This document shows positions 47,399 to 56,612 of a DNA stretch of 64,000 bases, piece after piece. The stretch lies in the NCBI RefSeq assembly GCF_003054195.1, contig NZ_QBKP01000004.1, forward strand, positions 45,350-109,349. The letters run 5' to 3'. The position numbers and the translations under genes are program-made. Below the pieces are notes generated by a model. That model saw only the letters and a program-made list of their open reading frames with translations, was not told the DNA's origin and searched no databases. The stretch's first letter is position 1. Every line of letters starts with the position of its first letter. The DNA is from Gemmobacter caeni (GTDB lineage: Bacteria; Pseudomonadota; Alphaproteobacteria; Rhodobacterales; Rhodobacteraceae).

Positions 47399-48880
47399 AT
47401 GTCCCGCCCTCCCTTTTCCCCGACGCGGCGATTTGTGCTTGGCGGGCTTCTGGCCGGGGCGGCGACGCCGCTCTGGGCCGAAGCGCCCGCCACCTCGCTG
47501 TTGCCGCGTCGCCGGGGGGATGGTGGCGCGGTCCGGGCCGAGCCGCAAAGCGCCGGGCAGCTGGTGGAAGCGGCGAAGCTGGGCGGGGCGGTGGGCTTCA
47601 TCGTGGCCGATGCCGTGACCGGCGCGGTGATCGAGGCGCGGGACGCCGATCAGGCGATGCCGCCTGCCAGTGTGCTGAAATCGGTGACGGCGGCCTTCGC
47701 GCTGGACCGGCTGGGGCCGGTGCATCGCTTCCAGACCCGTGTGCTGCGGCGTGGGCCGGTGGTGCAGGGGGTGGTGCAGGGTGATCTGATCCTCGCGGGG
47801 GGCGGTGATCCGGTACTGGATACCGACATGCTGGGGGATCTGGCGGCGAAGCTGGCGGCGCAGGGGATCAGGGGCGCGACGGGCCGGCTTCTGGTCTGGG
47901 GCGGCGCGCTGCCGCTTTTGCCGCGCATCGACGGCGAGCAGCCCGATTTCGTCGGCTACAATCCCGCCGTGGCCGGGCTGAACCTCAATTTCAACCGCGT
48001 GCATTTCGAATGGCGCCGGGCCGGGGCTGACTGGCGGCTGACCATGGATGCACGGGCCGAGCGTTTCGTGCCCGAGGTCCATATGGCCAGCGTCCGTATC
48101 GCCACGCGGGCGCGCCCGCTGTTCACTTACGAGGGCGATGGTGGGGCCGACCGCTGGACCGTGGCCTCCGAGGCTTTGGGCAAGGGCGGTGCGCGGTGGC
48201 TGCCGGTCCGTCATCCGGCGCTTTATGCGGGCGATGTGTTCCGCACCCTTGTGGCGGCGCAGGGTATTGCCCTGCCTGCGCCCGAGGTGATCGAGAGCCT
48301 GCCTGACGGTGCCGAACTGCTGGCGCGCCATGACAGCCCTGTGCTGGAAGGCATCCTGAAAGACATGCTGAAGCATTCGACGAACCTTACTGCCGAGGTG
48401 GCCGGGATGTCGGCCTCGCAGGCGGCCAGCCTGCGGGCTTCGGCGCTGGCGATGCAGGAATGGGCGCGGTTGCGGCATGGCATGTCGGCGCATTTCGTCG
48501 ACCATTCGGGTCTTGGCGGGCAAAGCAGAATCTCGCCCGCAGATATGGTGCGGTTGCTTGGGGATGTTCAGGCCAGCGCGCTGCCGGGCTTGCTGAAGAA
48601 CCACGGCATGCGTGATGACAAGGGACAGATCATCAAGGGGCACCCGGTGCAGGTTCATGCCAAGACCGGTACGCTCAACTTCGTTTCGTCACTGGCGGGC
48701 TATATCGCGCCGCCGGGGGGGCGCCGTCTGGCCTTTGCGATCTTCGCCGCCGATACGGCCCGGCGCGCAGCCCTGCCGCCCGAGGCGCGGGAGCAGCCTG
48801 CGGGCGGGCTGGACTATCAGAAGCGCGCGCGGCGGCTGCAAGCGGCGCTGATCACCCGCTGGGCGACGCTGCACGGCTGA
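47399..48880 (+). CDS. dacB: D-alanyl-D-alanine carboxypeptidase/endopeptidase (PBP4, S13)
   Basis: A 493-residue S13-family penicillin-binding protein that trims peptidoglycan stem peptides and cross-links in the periplasm. The catalytic SVLK is at residues 91-94, the STN triad near 323 (KHSTNLTAE), and KTG near 422 (HAKTGTLNF). The N-terminus is SPTRRFVLGG followed by a hydrophobic stretch to about residue 28, which fits a twin-arginine signal peptide, unusual for this family; Sec export cannot be excluded. AGGAGTGAG precedes the ATG. It lies between nadD and an OmpA/BON envelope gene. Confidence 0.93.
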   Translation: MSRPPFSPTRRFVLGGLLAGAATPLWAEAPATSLLPRRRGDGGAVRAEPQSAGQLVEAAKLGGAVGFIVADAVTGAVIEARDADQAMPPASVLKSVTAAFALDRLGPVHRFQTRVLRRGPVVQGVVQGDLILAGGGDPVLDTDMLGDLAAKLAAQGIRGATGRLLVWGGALPLLPRIDGEQPDFVGYNPAVAGLNLNFNRVHFEWRRAGADWRLTMDARAERFVPEVHMASVRIATRARPLFTYEGDGGADRWTVASEALGKGGARWLPVRHPALYAGDVFRTLVAAQGIALPAPEVIESLPDGAELLARHDSPVLEGILKDMLKHSTNLTAEVAGMSASQAASLRASALAMQEWARLRHGMSAHFVDHSGLGGQSRISPADMVRLLGDVQASALPGLLKNHGMRDDKGQIIKGHPVQVHAKTGTLNFVSSLAGYIAPPGGRRLAFAIFAADTARRAALPPEAREQPAGGLDYQKRARRLQAALITRWATLHG

Positions 48881-48963
48881 TCTGTGACATTTTGCGCCGC
48901 CTTCCCCCTTGATCACGGGGGGCGGGCGGTCAAGACTGCCGCGGTCTTGAGGTGGAGGTCGGC

Positions 48964-50412
48964 TTGCGCAAGGTTCTGGGGATCGGGGTGATGCTTCTGG
49001 GCGTCGCGGTGCTGGGGCTTTGGGCGAACAGTCACGAAGCGCCCGCCCTCCAAAGCCGGATCGCGGCGGGGGCGGCGCAGGTGGCTGGCGGATCGGTGCA
49101 TGGTATTTCAACCATGGTCTCGGGGCGCGATATCAATATTGCCGGGCTGGCCGACAGCGCGGCCGAGCGGGATGCGCTGATGGCCGCTCTCAACAACGTG
49201 CCGGGCCGTCGTGTGGTGCGGGGCGAGTTGCAACTGCTGCCTGCCGTCTCGCCCTTTGAAACGGCTGTGTTCAAATCGGCGGAGGGCGGGCTTTCTGCCA
49301 GCGGGCATGTCCCGACCGAGAAGGCCCGCGCCCTGCTGACGCCGGCACTGGGCGAGGCGGCTTCGGCACTGGTCCTTGCTTCGGGCGCACCGGAGGGGCA
49401 GATGCCTGCCGTGATCGCGGGGATCGCGGCGCTTGGCCCGATGATTTCCGGCGCGGCGGAGGTCAGTGACGGCAAGCTGCACGTCTCGGGCGATGTTCTT
49501 GGGCCGGGGGAGCGGGGCGCTGTTCTGCTGGCGCTTGCGGGATTGCCGGAGGGCGCGGTTTCTCTGGATCTGACGCTGCGCGATGATGGCACGCCGCCCG
49601 ACTGGACGCTGGATTATTCGGCGATGCAGGGCGCGGTCCTGACCGGCAAGCTGCCCAAGGGGCTGGAGGTCGCGGCAGTTGCGGGCGCGCTGGGGCTGGC
49701 GCGGATAGATAACGAGGCGAAATCTGCCCTGATCGGAGAGCCGATGCCTGAGGTCCCGGCAATTTTCGGGATCCTGAAGGGGTGGATGGCGGATTTTGAG
49801 CGGTTGCGTGTGCGAATCGGGCCGGGCGGCAGCCGCATCGAGGCCGGGTTTGGTGCCGGGGCCGACCGCGAGCTGATCTCCGGTCGGCTGGCCGAGGCGC
49901 TGGGGCCGGATGTGGCGCTGGATATCGACGTGGTGGAAAGTGAGGCACCGGAGGGGGCGGAGCGTATGAATGCCGCGACCGGGCAGGCGGAGCGGCTGTC
50001 GGCGGGCTATTGGCTGCCGGTTGCCAGTTTCGCGGCCGACCGGGCGAGTTGTCAGGCGCAGGCCGAAAACGTGCTGGAGGGGACGACGGTGAACTTCGTC
50101 ACCGGCTCGGACCGGCTGGATGCCGACGCGCAACGGGTGCTGAACCGGCTTGCTGCGGTGATTGCCCCTTGTGCGGCGGTCGGGCTGAAGGCGGAAATCG
50201 GCGGGCATACCGATGCCTCGGGCGATCCGCTGGGCAATATCGCGCTGAGCCAGCGGCGGGCCGAGGCTGTGCGGGCCGCACTGGTGGCGCGTGGTGTGCC
50301 TGCGGCGATGTTGCGGGCCTGGGGCTACGGGGCCTCGCGCCCGGTGGCAGACAACGCGACGGATGAAGGCCGGGCCAGAAACCGGCGCACCACAGTGCTG
50401 TGGTCTGAGTGA
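48964..50412 (+). CDS. OmpA-domain protein with BON-like repeats
   Basis: A protein of about 482 residues. It has an N-terminal membrane anchor or signal (about residues 3-22), BON-like alpha/beta repeats (for example residues 45-85, and further ones to about 330), and a C-terminal OmpA domain (about 370-480) with NFVTGSDRLD and GHTDASGDPLGNIALSQRRAE, the peptidoglycan-binding pattern. BON plus OmpA resembles mycobacterial ArfA in layout only. The start I favour is TTG 48964, five bases after GGAGG; GTG 48952 adds four residues but lacks a ribosome-binding site. The HhH membrane protein follows after 21 bases. Confidence 0.85.
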   Translation: MRKVLGIGVMLLGVAVLGLWANSHEAPALQSRIAAGAAQVAGGSVHGISTMVSGRDINIAGLADSAAERDALMAALNNVPGRRVVRGELQLLPAVSPFETAVFKSAEGGLSASGHVPTEKARALLTPALGEAASALVLASGAPEGQMPAVIAGIAALGPMISGAAEVSDGKLHVSGDVLGPGERGAVLLALAGLPEGAVSLDLTLRDDGTPPDWTLDYSAMQGAVLTGKLPKGLEVAAVAGALGLARIDNEAKSALIGEPMPEVPAIFGILKGWMADFERLRVRIGPGGSRIEAGFGAGADRELISGRLAEALGPDVALDIDVVESEAPEGAERMNAATGQAERLSAGYWLPVASFAADRASCQAQAENVLEGTTVNFVTGSDRLDADAQRVLNRLAAVIAPCAAVGLKAEIGGHTDASGDPLGNIALSQRRAEAVRAALVARGVPAAMLRAWGYGASRPVADNATDEGRARNRRTTVLWSE

Positions 50413-50433
50413 TCGGGACAGAGGAGAGCGGGT

Positions 50434-51009
50434 ATGTTCAGGAACTGGGGGTTCCTTGTCGGTGAAATCTGGGTGCTGTTGCTGCTGGCCACTCTGGTTG
50501 GGCTGCTGGCGGGCTGGATCATCTGGGGGCGCCGCGCGCCGGTCACGGTGACCGTGGATGACGGCGCGGCCGACCGGCTGCGCCACAGCCTTGCCGCCTG
50601 CGAGGCGCAGGGGCGTGACCAGGCTTCACGCATCGCAGCCTTGACGGCAGATCTTGAGGCCGCGCGCCAGGCGACGATCAGGGCCGAGGCTTCTGCCATG
50701 GCCGCGCCTGCTGCGATGGCTGACCCGGGTCCGGCGGAGGCCAAGCGCCCGGAGGCGCTGTCGGCCCCCCGAAACGGCGCGGCAGATGATCTGAAGCTGA
50801 TCAAGGGCGTCGGGCCGAAGCTGGAGGCGCTGCTGCACCGGCTGGGCTTCTATCACTTTGACCAGATCGCCAACTGGACGGCGGCGGAAATTGCCTGGGT
50901 GGACGAGAACCTTGAAGGCTTCAGGGGTCGCGTTACCCGCGATCAATGGGTGATTCAGGCGCGCGATCTGGCGGCTGGCCTGCCGCCGCGCCCCGGCGGC
51001 GAGGGATAA
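50434..51009 (+). CDS. Membrane-anchored helix-hairpin-helix protein
   Basis: A 191-residue protein with one membrane helix (about residues 9-31) followed by WGRR, which by the positive-inside rule puts the C-terminus in the cytosol. A short Ala/Asp/Arg-rich coiled region (about 45-85) leads to a C-terminal helix-hairpin-helix fold, DDLKLIKGVGPKLEALLHRLGFYHFDQIANW (cited as LKLIKGVGPKLEALL, about 124-138), of the kind that binds DNA or RNA backbone in other proteins. Similar C-terminal domains occur fused to NADH dehydrogenase subunits in this group. GAGGAGAG precedes the ATG. It follows the OmpA/BON gene after 21 bases. Confidence 0.8.
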   Translation: MFRNWGFLVGEIWVLLLLATLVGLLAGWIIWGRRAPVTVTVDDGAADRLRHSLAACEAQGRDQASRIAALTADLEAARQATIRAEASAMAAPAAMADPGPAEAKRPEALSAPRNGAADDLKLIKGVGPKLEALLHRLGFYHFDQIANWTAAEIAWVDENLEGFRGRVTRDQWVIQARDLAAGLPPRPGGEG

Positions 51010-51013
51010 GATG

Positions 51014-51044
51014 AAAGGCCCGGATCGTTCTTCCGGGCCTTTAC
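51014..51044. terminator. Bidirectional terminator between the HhH and TerB-like genes
   Basis: AAAGGCCCGGA pairs perfectly with TCCGGGCCTTT around TCGTTCT, with T and A runs on both sides. It serves two convergent genes. Confidence 0.85.
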
Positions 51045-51048
51045 GATT

Positions 51049-51471
51049 TCAGGGTTTCAGATGCCGAACCCGCGCGCTCCATTCGATCGCCACGGCATGC
51101 AGGCGGTCTATGGACAGCTCGTTGCGTACTTCTTCCAGCATGCGCAGCTCAACTTCATTGAGCTGGCCGTCGGCGGCGGCCACGTCACAGGCCAGTGCAT
51201 AGGCGGTTTCAAACAGCCGGTCGGGCAGGGCGTCGCGGATCAGGCCGAACAGCGCATCCAGCCCGTCCTCTTCCTCGAACAGGTCGAAGACAGTCTGCGC
51301 GACGGGGCGCAGGCGGTCGGTATCGTAGTCGGCGAAGACCGGCATGTGATTCACCATGCGTTGAATCGCCACCAGCTCGGAGGTGCGCATGTTCTCGTCC
51401 GAGGCGGAAACCGCGATCATCACGGCGACAAGAGCATCCTGCGGGGAAAGAGAGGCCGGTGTATCGGGCAC
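51049..51471 (-). CDS. TerB-like (tellurite resistance family) helical protein
   Basis: A 140-residue cytosolic helical protein of the TerB type. The core has SPQDALVAVMIAVSASDENM and the later ALACDVAAADGQLNEVELRML stretch (cited in part: CDVAAADGQLNEVE), with acidic residues that fit the TerB metal-binding helical bundle. The frame is open to 51657, where it would overlap lysK. The real start is almost surely GTG 51471, eight bases after AAAGGA on the reverse strand, giving MPDTPASLSPQDAL. The gene is convergent with the HhH gene and divergent from lysK. Tellurite itself need not be the substrate. Confidence 0.8.
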   Translation of the reverse strand: MPDTPASLSPQDALVAVMIAVSASDENMRTSELVAIQRMVNHMPVFADYDTDRLRPVAQTVFDLFEEEDGLDALFGLIRDALPDRLFETAYALACDVAAADGQLNEVELRMLEEVRNELSIDRLHAVAIEWSARVRHLKP

Positions 51472-51483
51472 GGGAGTCGTCCT

Positions 51484-51512
51484 TTGAACTGTATCGGCCC
51501 TGAGAATATTGA
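51484..51512 (+). promoter_or_regulatory. Possible lysK promoter
   Basis: TTGAAC (51484-51489) and TATTGA (51507-51512) are 17 bases apart in the divergent gap. The -10 box is moderate. It lies 74 bases before the lysK start. Confidence 0.35.
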
Positions 51513-51586
51513 CGCGGGGCAGGGGCGGCAATAGGACAGGCGGGTTCTGCGCGGGCATGGGGCCCGCAGTATGAAAGGATCCGCCG

Positions 51587-53167
51587 ATGTCCGCCCTTCG
51601 TGACGCCGCGATGAAATCGAAAGCCTGGCCCTTTGAAGAGGCCCGCAAGATTCTCAAGCGGTATGAAAAGAAGGCGCCGGAAAAGGGCTACGTCCTGTTC
51701 GAGACGGGTTATGGCCCCTCGGGCCTGCCGCATATCGGCACCTTCGGCGAAGTGGCGCGCACCACGATGATCCGACGCGCGTTTGAGGTGATCAGCGACA
51801 TTCCGACGCGGCTGATCTGCTTTTCCGACGATGTGGACGGTATGCGCAAGGTGCCGGAAAACGTGCCGAACCAGGAGATGCTGCATGCCAATATCCAGAA
51901 GCCGCTGACCTCGGTCCCTGATCCGTTCGGGGAATATGAGAGCTTTGGCCACCACAACAACGCGATGCTGCGGCGGTTCCTCGATACTTTCGGCTTCGAA
52001 TACGAGTTCATCAGCGCGACCGAGTTCTATAAGTCCGGCCGCTTTGACGACACGCTGAAGCTGGCGACGGAACGCTATGACGCGATCATGGCGATCATGC
52101 TGAAATCGCTGCGCGAGGAGCGTCAGCAGACCTACAGCTGCTTCCTGCCGATCCACCCGGAAACCGGGCGGGTGCTGTATGTGCCGATGAAGAACGTCGA
52201 TCCGGTGAATCACACCATCACCTTCGACGACGAGGATGGCCGCGAATGGACGCTGCCGGTGACGGGCGGCCATGTGAAACTGCAATGGAAGCCCGATTTC
52301 GGCGCCCGCTGGGCGGCGCTGGATGTGGACTTCGAGATGTATGGCAAGGACCACTCCACCAATACCCCGATCTATGACGGGATCTGCGAAGTGCTGGGTG
52401 GCAAGAAGCCGGAACACTTCACCTATGAGCTGTTCCTGGATGAGCACGGCCAGAAGATTTCGAAGTCAAAGGGCAACGGGCTGACCATCGACGAATGGCT
52501 GACCTATGCCTCGGCCGAAAGCCTGAGCTATTTCATGTATCAGAAGCCCAAGACGGCCAAGCGGCTGTGGTGGGATGTGATCCCGCGCGCGGTGGATGAA
52601 TACCACCAGCAACTGCGCGCCTATCCGACGCAGGATGTGGACCAGCAGGTGAACAATCCGGTCTGGCACATCCATGGCGGCAACCCGCCGGAATCGAAGA
52701 TGGTGGTGCCGTTCTCGATGCTGCTCAATCTCGCGAGCGTGGCCGGGGCGACGGATGCCAAGGGGCTGTGGGGCTTCATCAAGCGTTATGCGCCGGAGGC
52801 CAGCCCCGAGGGCAACCCGGATCTGGATGCGGCGGCGGGCTTCGCAGTGCGCTATTTCACCGACAAGATCGCGCCGACCCGTGTGTTCCGTCTGCCGACA
52901 GATCAGGAACGCGCGGCGATCATGGATCTGCGGGCGCGTCTGGTGGCGTGGGAAGGCGGGCTGGACGACGAGGCGCTGCAAAGCATGGTCTTTGCCGTCG
53001 GCAAGGAGCACGGGTTCGAGCCGCTGCGCGACTGGTTCAAGGCCCTTTACGAGGTCTTGCTGGGCGCCTCGGACGGGCCGCGCTTTGGGGGTTTCGTCGC
53101 ACTTTACGGTGTCGGGGAGACCGTCGCGCTGATCGACCGCGGTCTTGCGGGCGAACTGGTGGCCTGA
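51587..53167 (+). CDS. lysK: Lysyl-tRNA synthetase, class I (archaeal type)
   Basis: A 526-residue class I LysRS, which charges tRNA-Lys. The HIGH-type motif is PHIGT (residues 48-52, in [13 protein letters not shown]) and the KMSKS-type motif is KISKS (290-294). These belong to the Rossmann-fold class I enzymes of archaea and a few bacteria, including some alphaproteobacteria, and not to the common class II LysS. GAAAGGAT precedes the ATG. It is divergent from the TerB-like gene and ends at a terminator. If no lysS exists elsewhere this is the essential enzyme. Confidence 0.96.
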   Translation: MSALRDAAMKSKAWPFEEARKILKRYEKKAPEKGYVLFETGYGPSGLPHIGTFGEVARTTMIRRAFEVISDIPTRLICFSDDVDGMRKVPENVPNQEMLHANIQKPLTSVPDPFGEYESFGHHNNAMLRRFLDTFGFEYEFISATEFYKSGRFDDTLKLATERYDAIMAIMLKSLREERQQTYSCFLPIHPETGRVLYVPMKNVDPVNHTITFDDEDGREWTLPVTGGHVKLQWKPDFGARWAALDVDFEMYGKDHSTNTPIYDGICEVLGGKKPEHFTYELFLDEHGQKISKSKGNGLTIDEWLTYASAESLSYFMYQKPKTAKRLWWDVIPRAVDEYHQQLRAYPTQDVDQQVNNPVWHIHGGNPPESKMVVPFSMLLNLASVAGATDAKGLWGFIKRYAPEASPEGNPDLDAAAGFAVRYFTDKIAPTRVFRLPTDQERAAIMDLRARLVAWEGGLDDEALQSMVFAVGKEHGFEPLRDWFKALYEVLLGASDGPRFGGFVALYGVGETVALIDRGLAGELVA

Positions 53168-53188
53168 GGACGCGGTTTATCAAACGGG

Positions 53189-53214
53189 AAGGGCACGCCT
53201 TGGCGTGCCCTTTT
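53189..53214. terminator. Terminator between lysK and the CHAD gene
   Basis: AAGGGCACGC pairs perfectly with GCGTGCCCTT around CTTG, followed by TT. It serves convergent genes. Confidence 0.85.
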
Positions 53215-53218
53215 GCAT

Positions 53219-54100
53219 TCAGGCGACCTGCGCCCGCCAGAGCCGCCACCATTTGACCCAGAGCGCTGCCATTTCCTCGGGATCGCCGGCAAACAGGCGG
53301 GCGCCCAGCGGATAGGCTTCGACTTCGATACCAAGCTGCGCCTCGCGGCAGCGGGTCGCCACGGTCTCGCGCGCCTCGGGCTTGACGTCGCCCTCGGGCA
53401 TGGCCGCGACATGTTCGGCCAGAACCTCGAAATCATGGTGCTGGCCCAGCATTTCCCCCAGCATATCGGCGGAGGTGACGAAAGGGCGCATGACATCGCG
53501 CCAGACCGGCTGGAACAGCCGCGCCTGATACCAGAAATCCTTGGCCCGTTTGCGCCAGTCGTGCAGCGCCTCGGCCCCGCCGCTGTCACGGGCCTCGCGC
53601 ATCGCCTGGCGGGCGCGTTCGCGTGTGTCGGCCAGCCCTGTGGTCAGGATGCTGCGATCTGAACCCGAAAGCTCCCAGTTTTCGACGCGCAAGGACAGCG
53701 ACGCGAAGAATTCACCCAGATCCGGGGGCGGGGCGGTGGCGACGGCGGCTTCGGCCACCAGCTGCGCGCGCAGTGCCCCCAGCGCCGGGGACGGATCATC
53801 GCCCGCGATCATGTCGAAGGTCTTCAGCCGGGTTGCGGCATCGCGCTGGGCCGCAAGCTGGCGCGCGGCGTCCCGCAGCAGCACATTCTCGGCCGGTTGC
53901 ACGCGGCGCAGGCCGCTGCGGGTCAGCCGCAGCAGGGCGCGCAACTTCTTGATCCGCTTGCGGATGTCGTGCACTGCCTTGGGGTCAAGCGGCTCCGCGC
54001 TGTCCAGATGGCTGCGCAGGGGCGCGATCTCGGCCAGGGCGATGCGGCGCAGGCTGTCCTGCAACGATCCGTCGGCGAGATCGAATTGATAGGTCGTCAT
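53219..54100 (-). CDS. CHAD-domain protein
   Basis: A 293-residue protein made of a CHAD helical domain: an N-terminal KAVHDIRKRIKKLRALLRLTR (cited as HDIRKRIKKLRALLR, about residues 45-59) with conserved His and basic residues that bind polyphosphate in characterised members, and a second helical half with LHDWRKRAKDFWYQARLF (about 200-217), the repeated conserved histidine and basic pattern. No CYTH domain is attached, unlike many CHAD proteins. Likely cytosolic and linked to polyphosphate. GGAG precedes the ATG on the reverse strand. It is divergent from the beta-helix gene. Confidence 0.88.
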   Translation of the reverse strand: MTTYQFDLADGSLQDSLRRIALAEIAPLRSHLDSAEPLDPKAVHDIRKRIKKLRALLRLTRSGLRRVQPAENVLLRDAARQLAAQRDAATRLKTFDMIAGDDPSPALGALRAQLVAEAAVATAPPPDLGEFFASLSLRVENWELSGSDRSILTTGLADTRERARQAMREARDSGGAEALHDWRKRAKDFWYQARLFQPVWRDVMRPFVTSADMLGEMLGQHHDFEVLAEHVAAMPEGDVKPEARETVATRCREAQLGIEVEAYPLGARLFAGDPEEMAALWVKWWRLWRAQVA

Positions 54101-54319
54101 GGGGGCTCCGGTCCGGCAGAACTGCCTTGTCGCCCCGACCTAACCGGCAGTTGTAACCATGATATGACGGTTTTGTAACGGCGGCGGAACCCTGCCGATG
54201 CAGACTGTTGCGCGCGGGGTGCCTGCTACGCGCGGCGGCCACAGCCCGGATTAACCCCGTCTTGCTACCCCTGTGCCCGGTATGCGCGGCAGGCGCGGGA
54301 ACAAAGGCGAGGGTCTGAG

Positions 54320-56605
54320 ATGAACAAGGCGATTACCGATGGTCTGGTGCTGATGCCGCCGCCGTTTTCGGCCGGGCTGAACCAGTGGTCGCGCGAGGAT
54401 GGCACGCCGGGCACCGCGACCTATGCCGGGCAGCCCAACGCGGCGCTGGTGCCGTCCGATCAGGATTTCGCAGGCTGTCTGGAATTGCAGAAGGCCGAAA
54501 CGGTTCAGCGTCTGCGCTACATGGGGCAGACGCCCATCGAGCCGGGGCTGTATCTGCGGGTCACCGCGCGGGTGAAAGCGGTGGCGGGCAGCATGCCCTC
54601 GGTGCGCATCGCGGCCTATGCCGGGCGGGCGAACGGCAGTGCGGTCGGGGTGCCGTTGACCGGCCCCTCGGTCGCGCTGACCAGCTATGGTCAGGTTGTG
54701 ACGGTCAGTGCGATCATCGGATCGGGCAACCGGCAGGGGGTCGACATGGTCTGGGGTGTCGAGCCTGTCTATGGCCATTTCGGCCTGGACCTGACCGGCG
54801 CCAGTGGCGGTGTGGTGCGGATTGACGATCTGGTCATCGAGGATGTCACGGATGTCTTTCATCGCAAGATGATCGACGTTGTGGATGTGCGGGATTACGG
54901 CGCCATCGGCGATGGCAGCACGAATGACGCGGCGGCTTTCGGCGCTGCGGATGCGGCGGCGAACGGGCGCACCGTTCTGGTATCCGAGGGCACCTATCGC
55001 CTCACTGGCAATTTTACCTTCAACAATCCGGTGCGGTTCGACGGCAAGCTGTCGATGCCTGCCAATGCGAGGCTGACCTGTACGCAGAACTATGATCTGA
55101 ATACCTACGCTGCCGCTTTCGGTGGCGAGCTGGAGGGGTTCAGGCGCGGTCTTCAGACCCTGTTCTATTTCACCGATCATGTCGTATTCGACCTGTCAGG
55201 CCGTAAGGTGGATGTGACCGGCCCCATCGACGTCGCGGCGCTCTGCGGTCTGACCAGCCTGTCGAGCCGCCGTGTCCTGACCAATGGTCAGCTTTCGGCG
55301 ACGAGTTCGGCAAACTGGGACAGTGATACCGTGACCTCGGTCGCCACCTACAACAGCAGCAATTCGACCCGGCTGACCAATGTGGCCAATGTGGCGAACA
55401 TTCCGGTGGGCGCGCGGGTTTCGGGCACCGGGGTCGGGCGCGAGGTCTATGTGACCTCCCGGAATGTCGGGAGCGGCACGGTTACACTGTCGTCGTCTCT
55501 GTGGGGGGCGGATGGCACGCGCACTTTTACCTTCGAGCGTTACAAGTACCTGCTGGATTTCTCGGGGTTCGACAATCTCTCGCGGTTCGAGATTACCGAT
55601 ATCGACTTCGCCTGTTCCGGCCGGTCCAGCGCGATCATGCTGCCCTCGGGCGGGCTGACCTTCCGCATCGCGGATTGTGTTTTCACCGGGCCGAAGGATC
55701 GCGGGATCACTTCGATCGGGGATGGCTGTTCCGGGCTGATCGTGGAGCAATGCCAGTTCCTGTCCAACGAACAGGGGATGGCGGCACAGAACCGCAGCAG
55801 CATCGCGCTGAACGCCAATGCCAATGATGTGAAACTGCGCTACAACCGCGTGGTGCGCTTTGCGCATTTCGCCGTGTTGGGCGGTGGTGGCAACATGGTG
55901 TTGGGCAATCACTTCTTTCAGGGCGACGACCAGACCAACGGGCTGCGTCAGGCCGGGATCGTCTTTACCAACACCAACTGCCGGTCGATTGTCTCGGACA
56001 ATTACATCGACAATTGCTGGATCGAATGGTCGAACGAGCATGACCCGGCGCCGGAATTCAGTGGGGAATACTCGTTCGGCGGGCTGTCCATCACGTCGAA
56101 CACCTTCATGTGCATCGACGTGGCGCCGTCCTTCCGATGGGTCGTGGTGCGGCCGCGCGGGCCGGGGCATTTCCTGAACGGGTTTTCGATGACCGGCAAT
56201 GTGTTCCGCGCGGTGAACGGCACGATCGACCGGGTGGAGAAGGTCGATACCACGCAAGCGGGGCTGGACCATGACCGCGCGGTCAATGTGGCTGTGACCG
56301 GCAATGTGTTTCACGGCATCAGCCAGCCCTGCCACAATCCGGTGATCCTGAGCCATAACGAGAACACCGCCGCACGGACCTGGACCGTCGCGGCGAAGGA
56401 CTGGTTTCCCTTCGGCGGCAAGGCGCTGCGGGCTCTGGCAGTCATGGCGGACGGGCCTTTGCGCGACAGCGGCAACAGCATCACCTACGCGGCACCCTAT
56501 GCCGAGACGGCGCAGGGGTCCGGTGGTGGCAGTGTCGATCTGAAATGGGCCGAGCCGCTGAAAGGGACCGTGGTCGTCACCTTGCGCAGCGACCGGCCGA
56601 TGTGA
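54320..56605 (+). CDS. Right-handed beta-helix (pectate-lyase/GH28-like) spike-type protein
   Basis: A 761-residue protein without signal peptide or membrane segment. An N-terminal carbohydrate-binding-like domain (about 1-180) is followed by VVDVRDYGAIGDGSTNDAAAFGAA (cited as VDVRDYGAIGDGSTND, about 190-205), the opening motif of PF12708 pectate-lyase-3/phage tailspike domains, and then beta-helix coils rich in GNxF and NNxF turns. No catalytic residues of a polysaccharide lyase or GH28 can be assigned. Similar proteins occur in many Rhodobacteraceae; relation to a GTA head-spike protein is a hypothesis. GAGGG precedes the ATG. It is an orphan between CHAD and HugZ-like genes, with no other phage gene nearby. 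Confidence 0.8.
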   Translation: MNKAITDGLVLMPPPFSAGLNQWSREDGTPGTATYAGQPNAALVPSDQDFAGCLELQKAETVQRLRYMGQTPIEPGLYLRVTARVKAVAGSMPSVRIAAYAGRANGSAVGVPLTGPSVALTSYGQVVTVSAIIGSGNRQGVDMVWGVEPVYGHFGLDLTGASGGVVRIDDLVIEDVTDVFHRKMIDVVDVRDYGAIGDGSTNDAAAFGAADAAANGRTVLVSEGTYRLTGNFTFNNPVRFDGKLSMPANARLTCTQNYDLNTYAAAFGGELEGFRRGLQTLFYFTDHVVFDLSGRKVDVTGPIDVAALCGLTSLSSRRVLTNGQLSATSSANWDSDTVTSVATYNSSNSTRLTNVANVANIPVGARVSGTGVGREVYVTSRNVGSGTVTLSSSLWGADGTRTFTFERYKYLLDFSGFDNLSRFEITDIDFACSGRSSAIMLPSGGLTFRIADCVFTGPKDRGITSIGDGCSGLIVEQCQFLSNEQGMAAQNRSSIALNANANDVKLRYNRVVRFAHFAVLGGGGNMVLGNHFFQGDDQTNGLRQAGIVFTNTNCRSIVSDNYIDNCWIEWSNEHDPAPEFSGEYSFGGLSITSNTFMCIDVAPSFRWVVVRPRGPGHFLNGFSMTGNVFRAVNGTIDRVEKVDTTQAGLDHDRAVNVAVTGNVFHGISQPCHNPVILSHNENTAARTWTVAAKDWFPFGGKALRALAVMADGPLRDSGNSITYAAPYAETAQGSGGGSVDLKWAEPLKGTVVVTLRSDRPM

Positions 56606-56612
56606 CGCGGCC

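Noticed and set aside
51472-51657. Longer N-terminus of the TerB-like gene that would overlap lysK
   Set aside because: GTG 51471 has an AAAGGA site at the right distance, and the extra residues are proline-rich and unrelated to TerB.
54320-56605. A secreted pectin-degrading enzyme
   Set aside because: No signal peptide and no assignable catalytic residues; the fold alone is common in phage and spike proteins.
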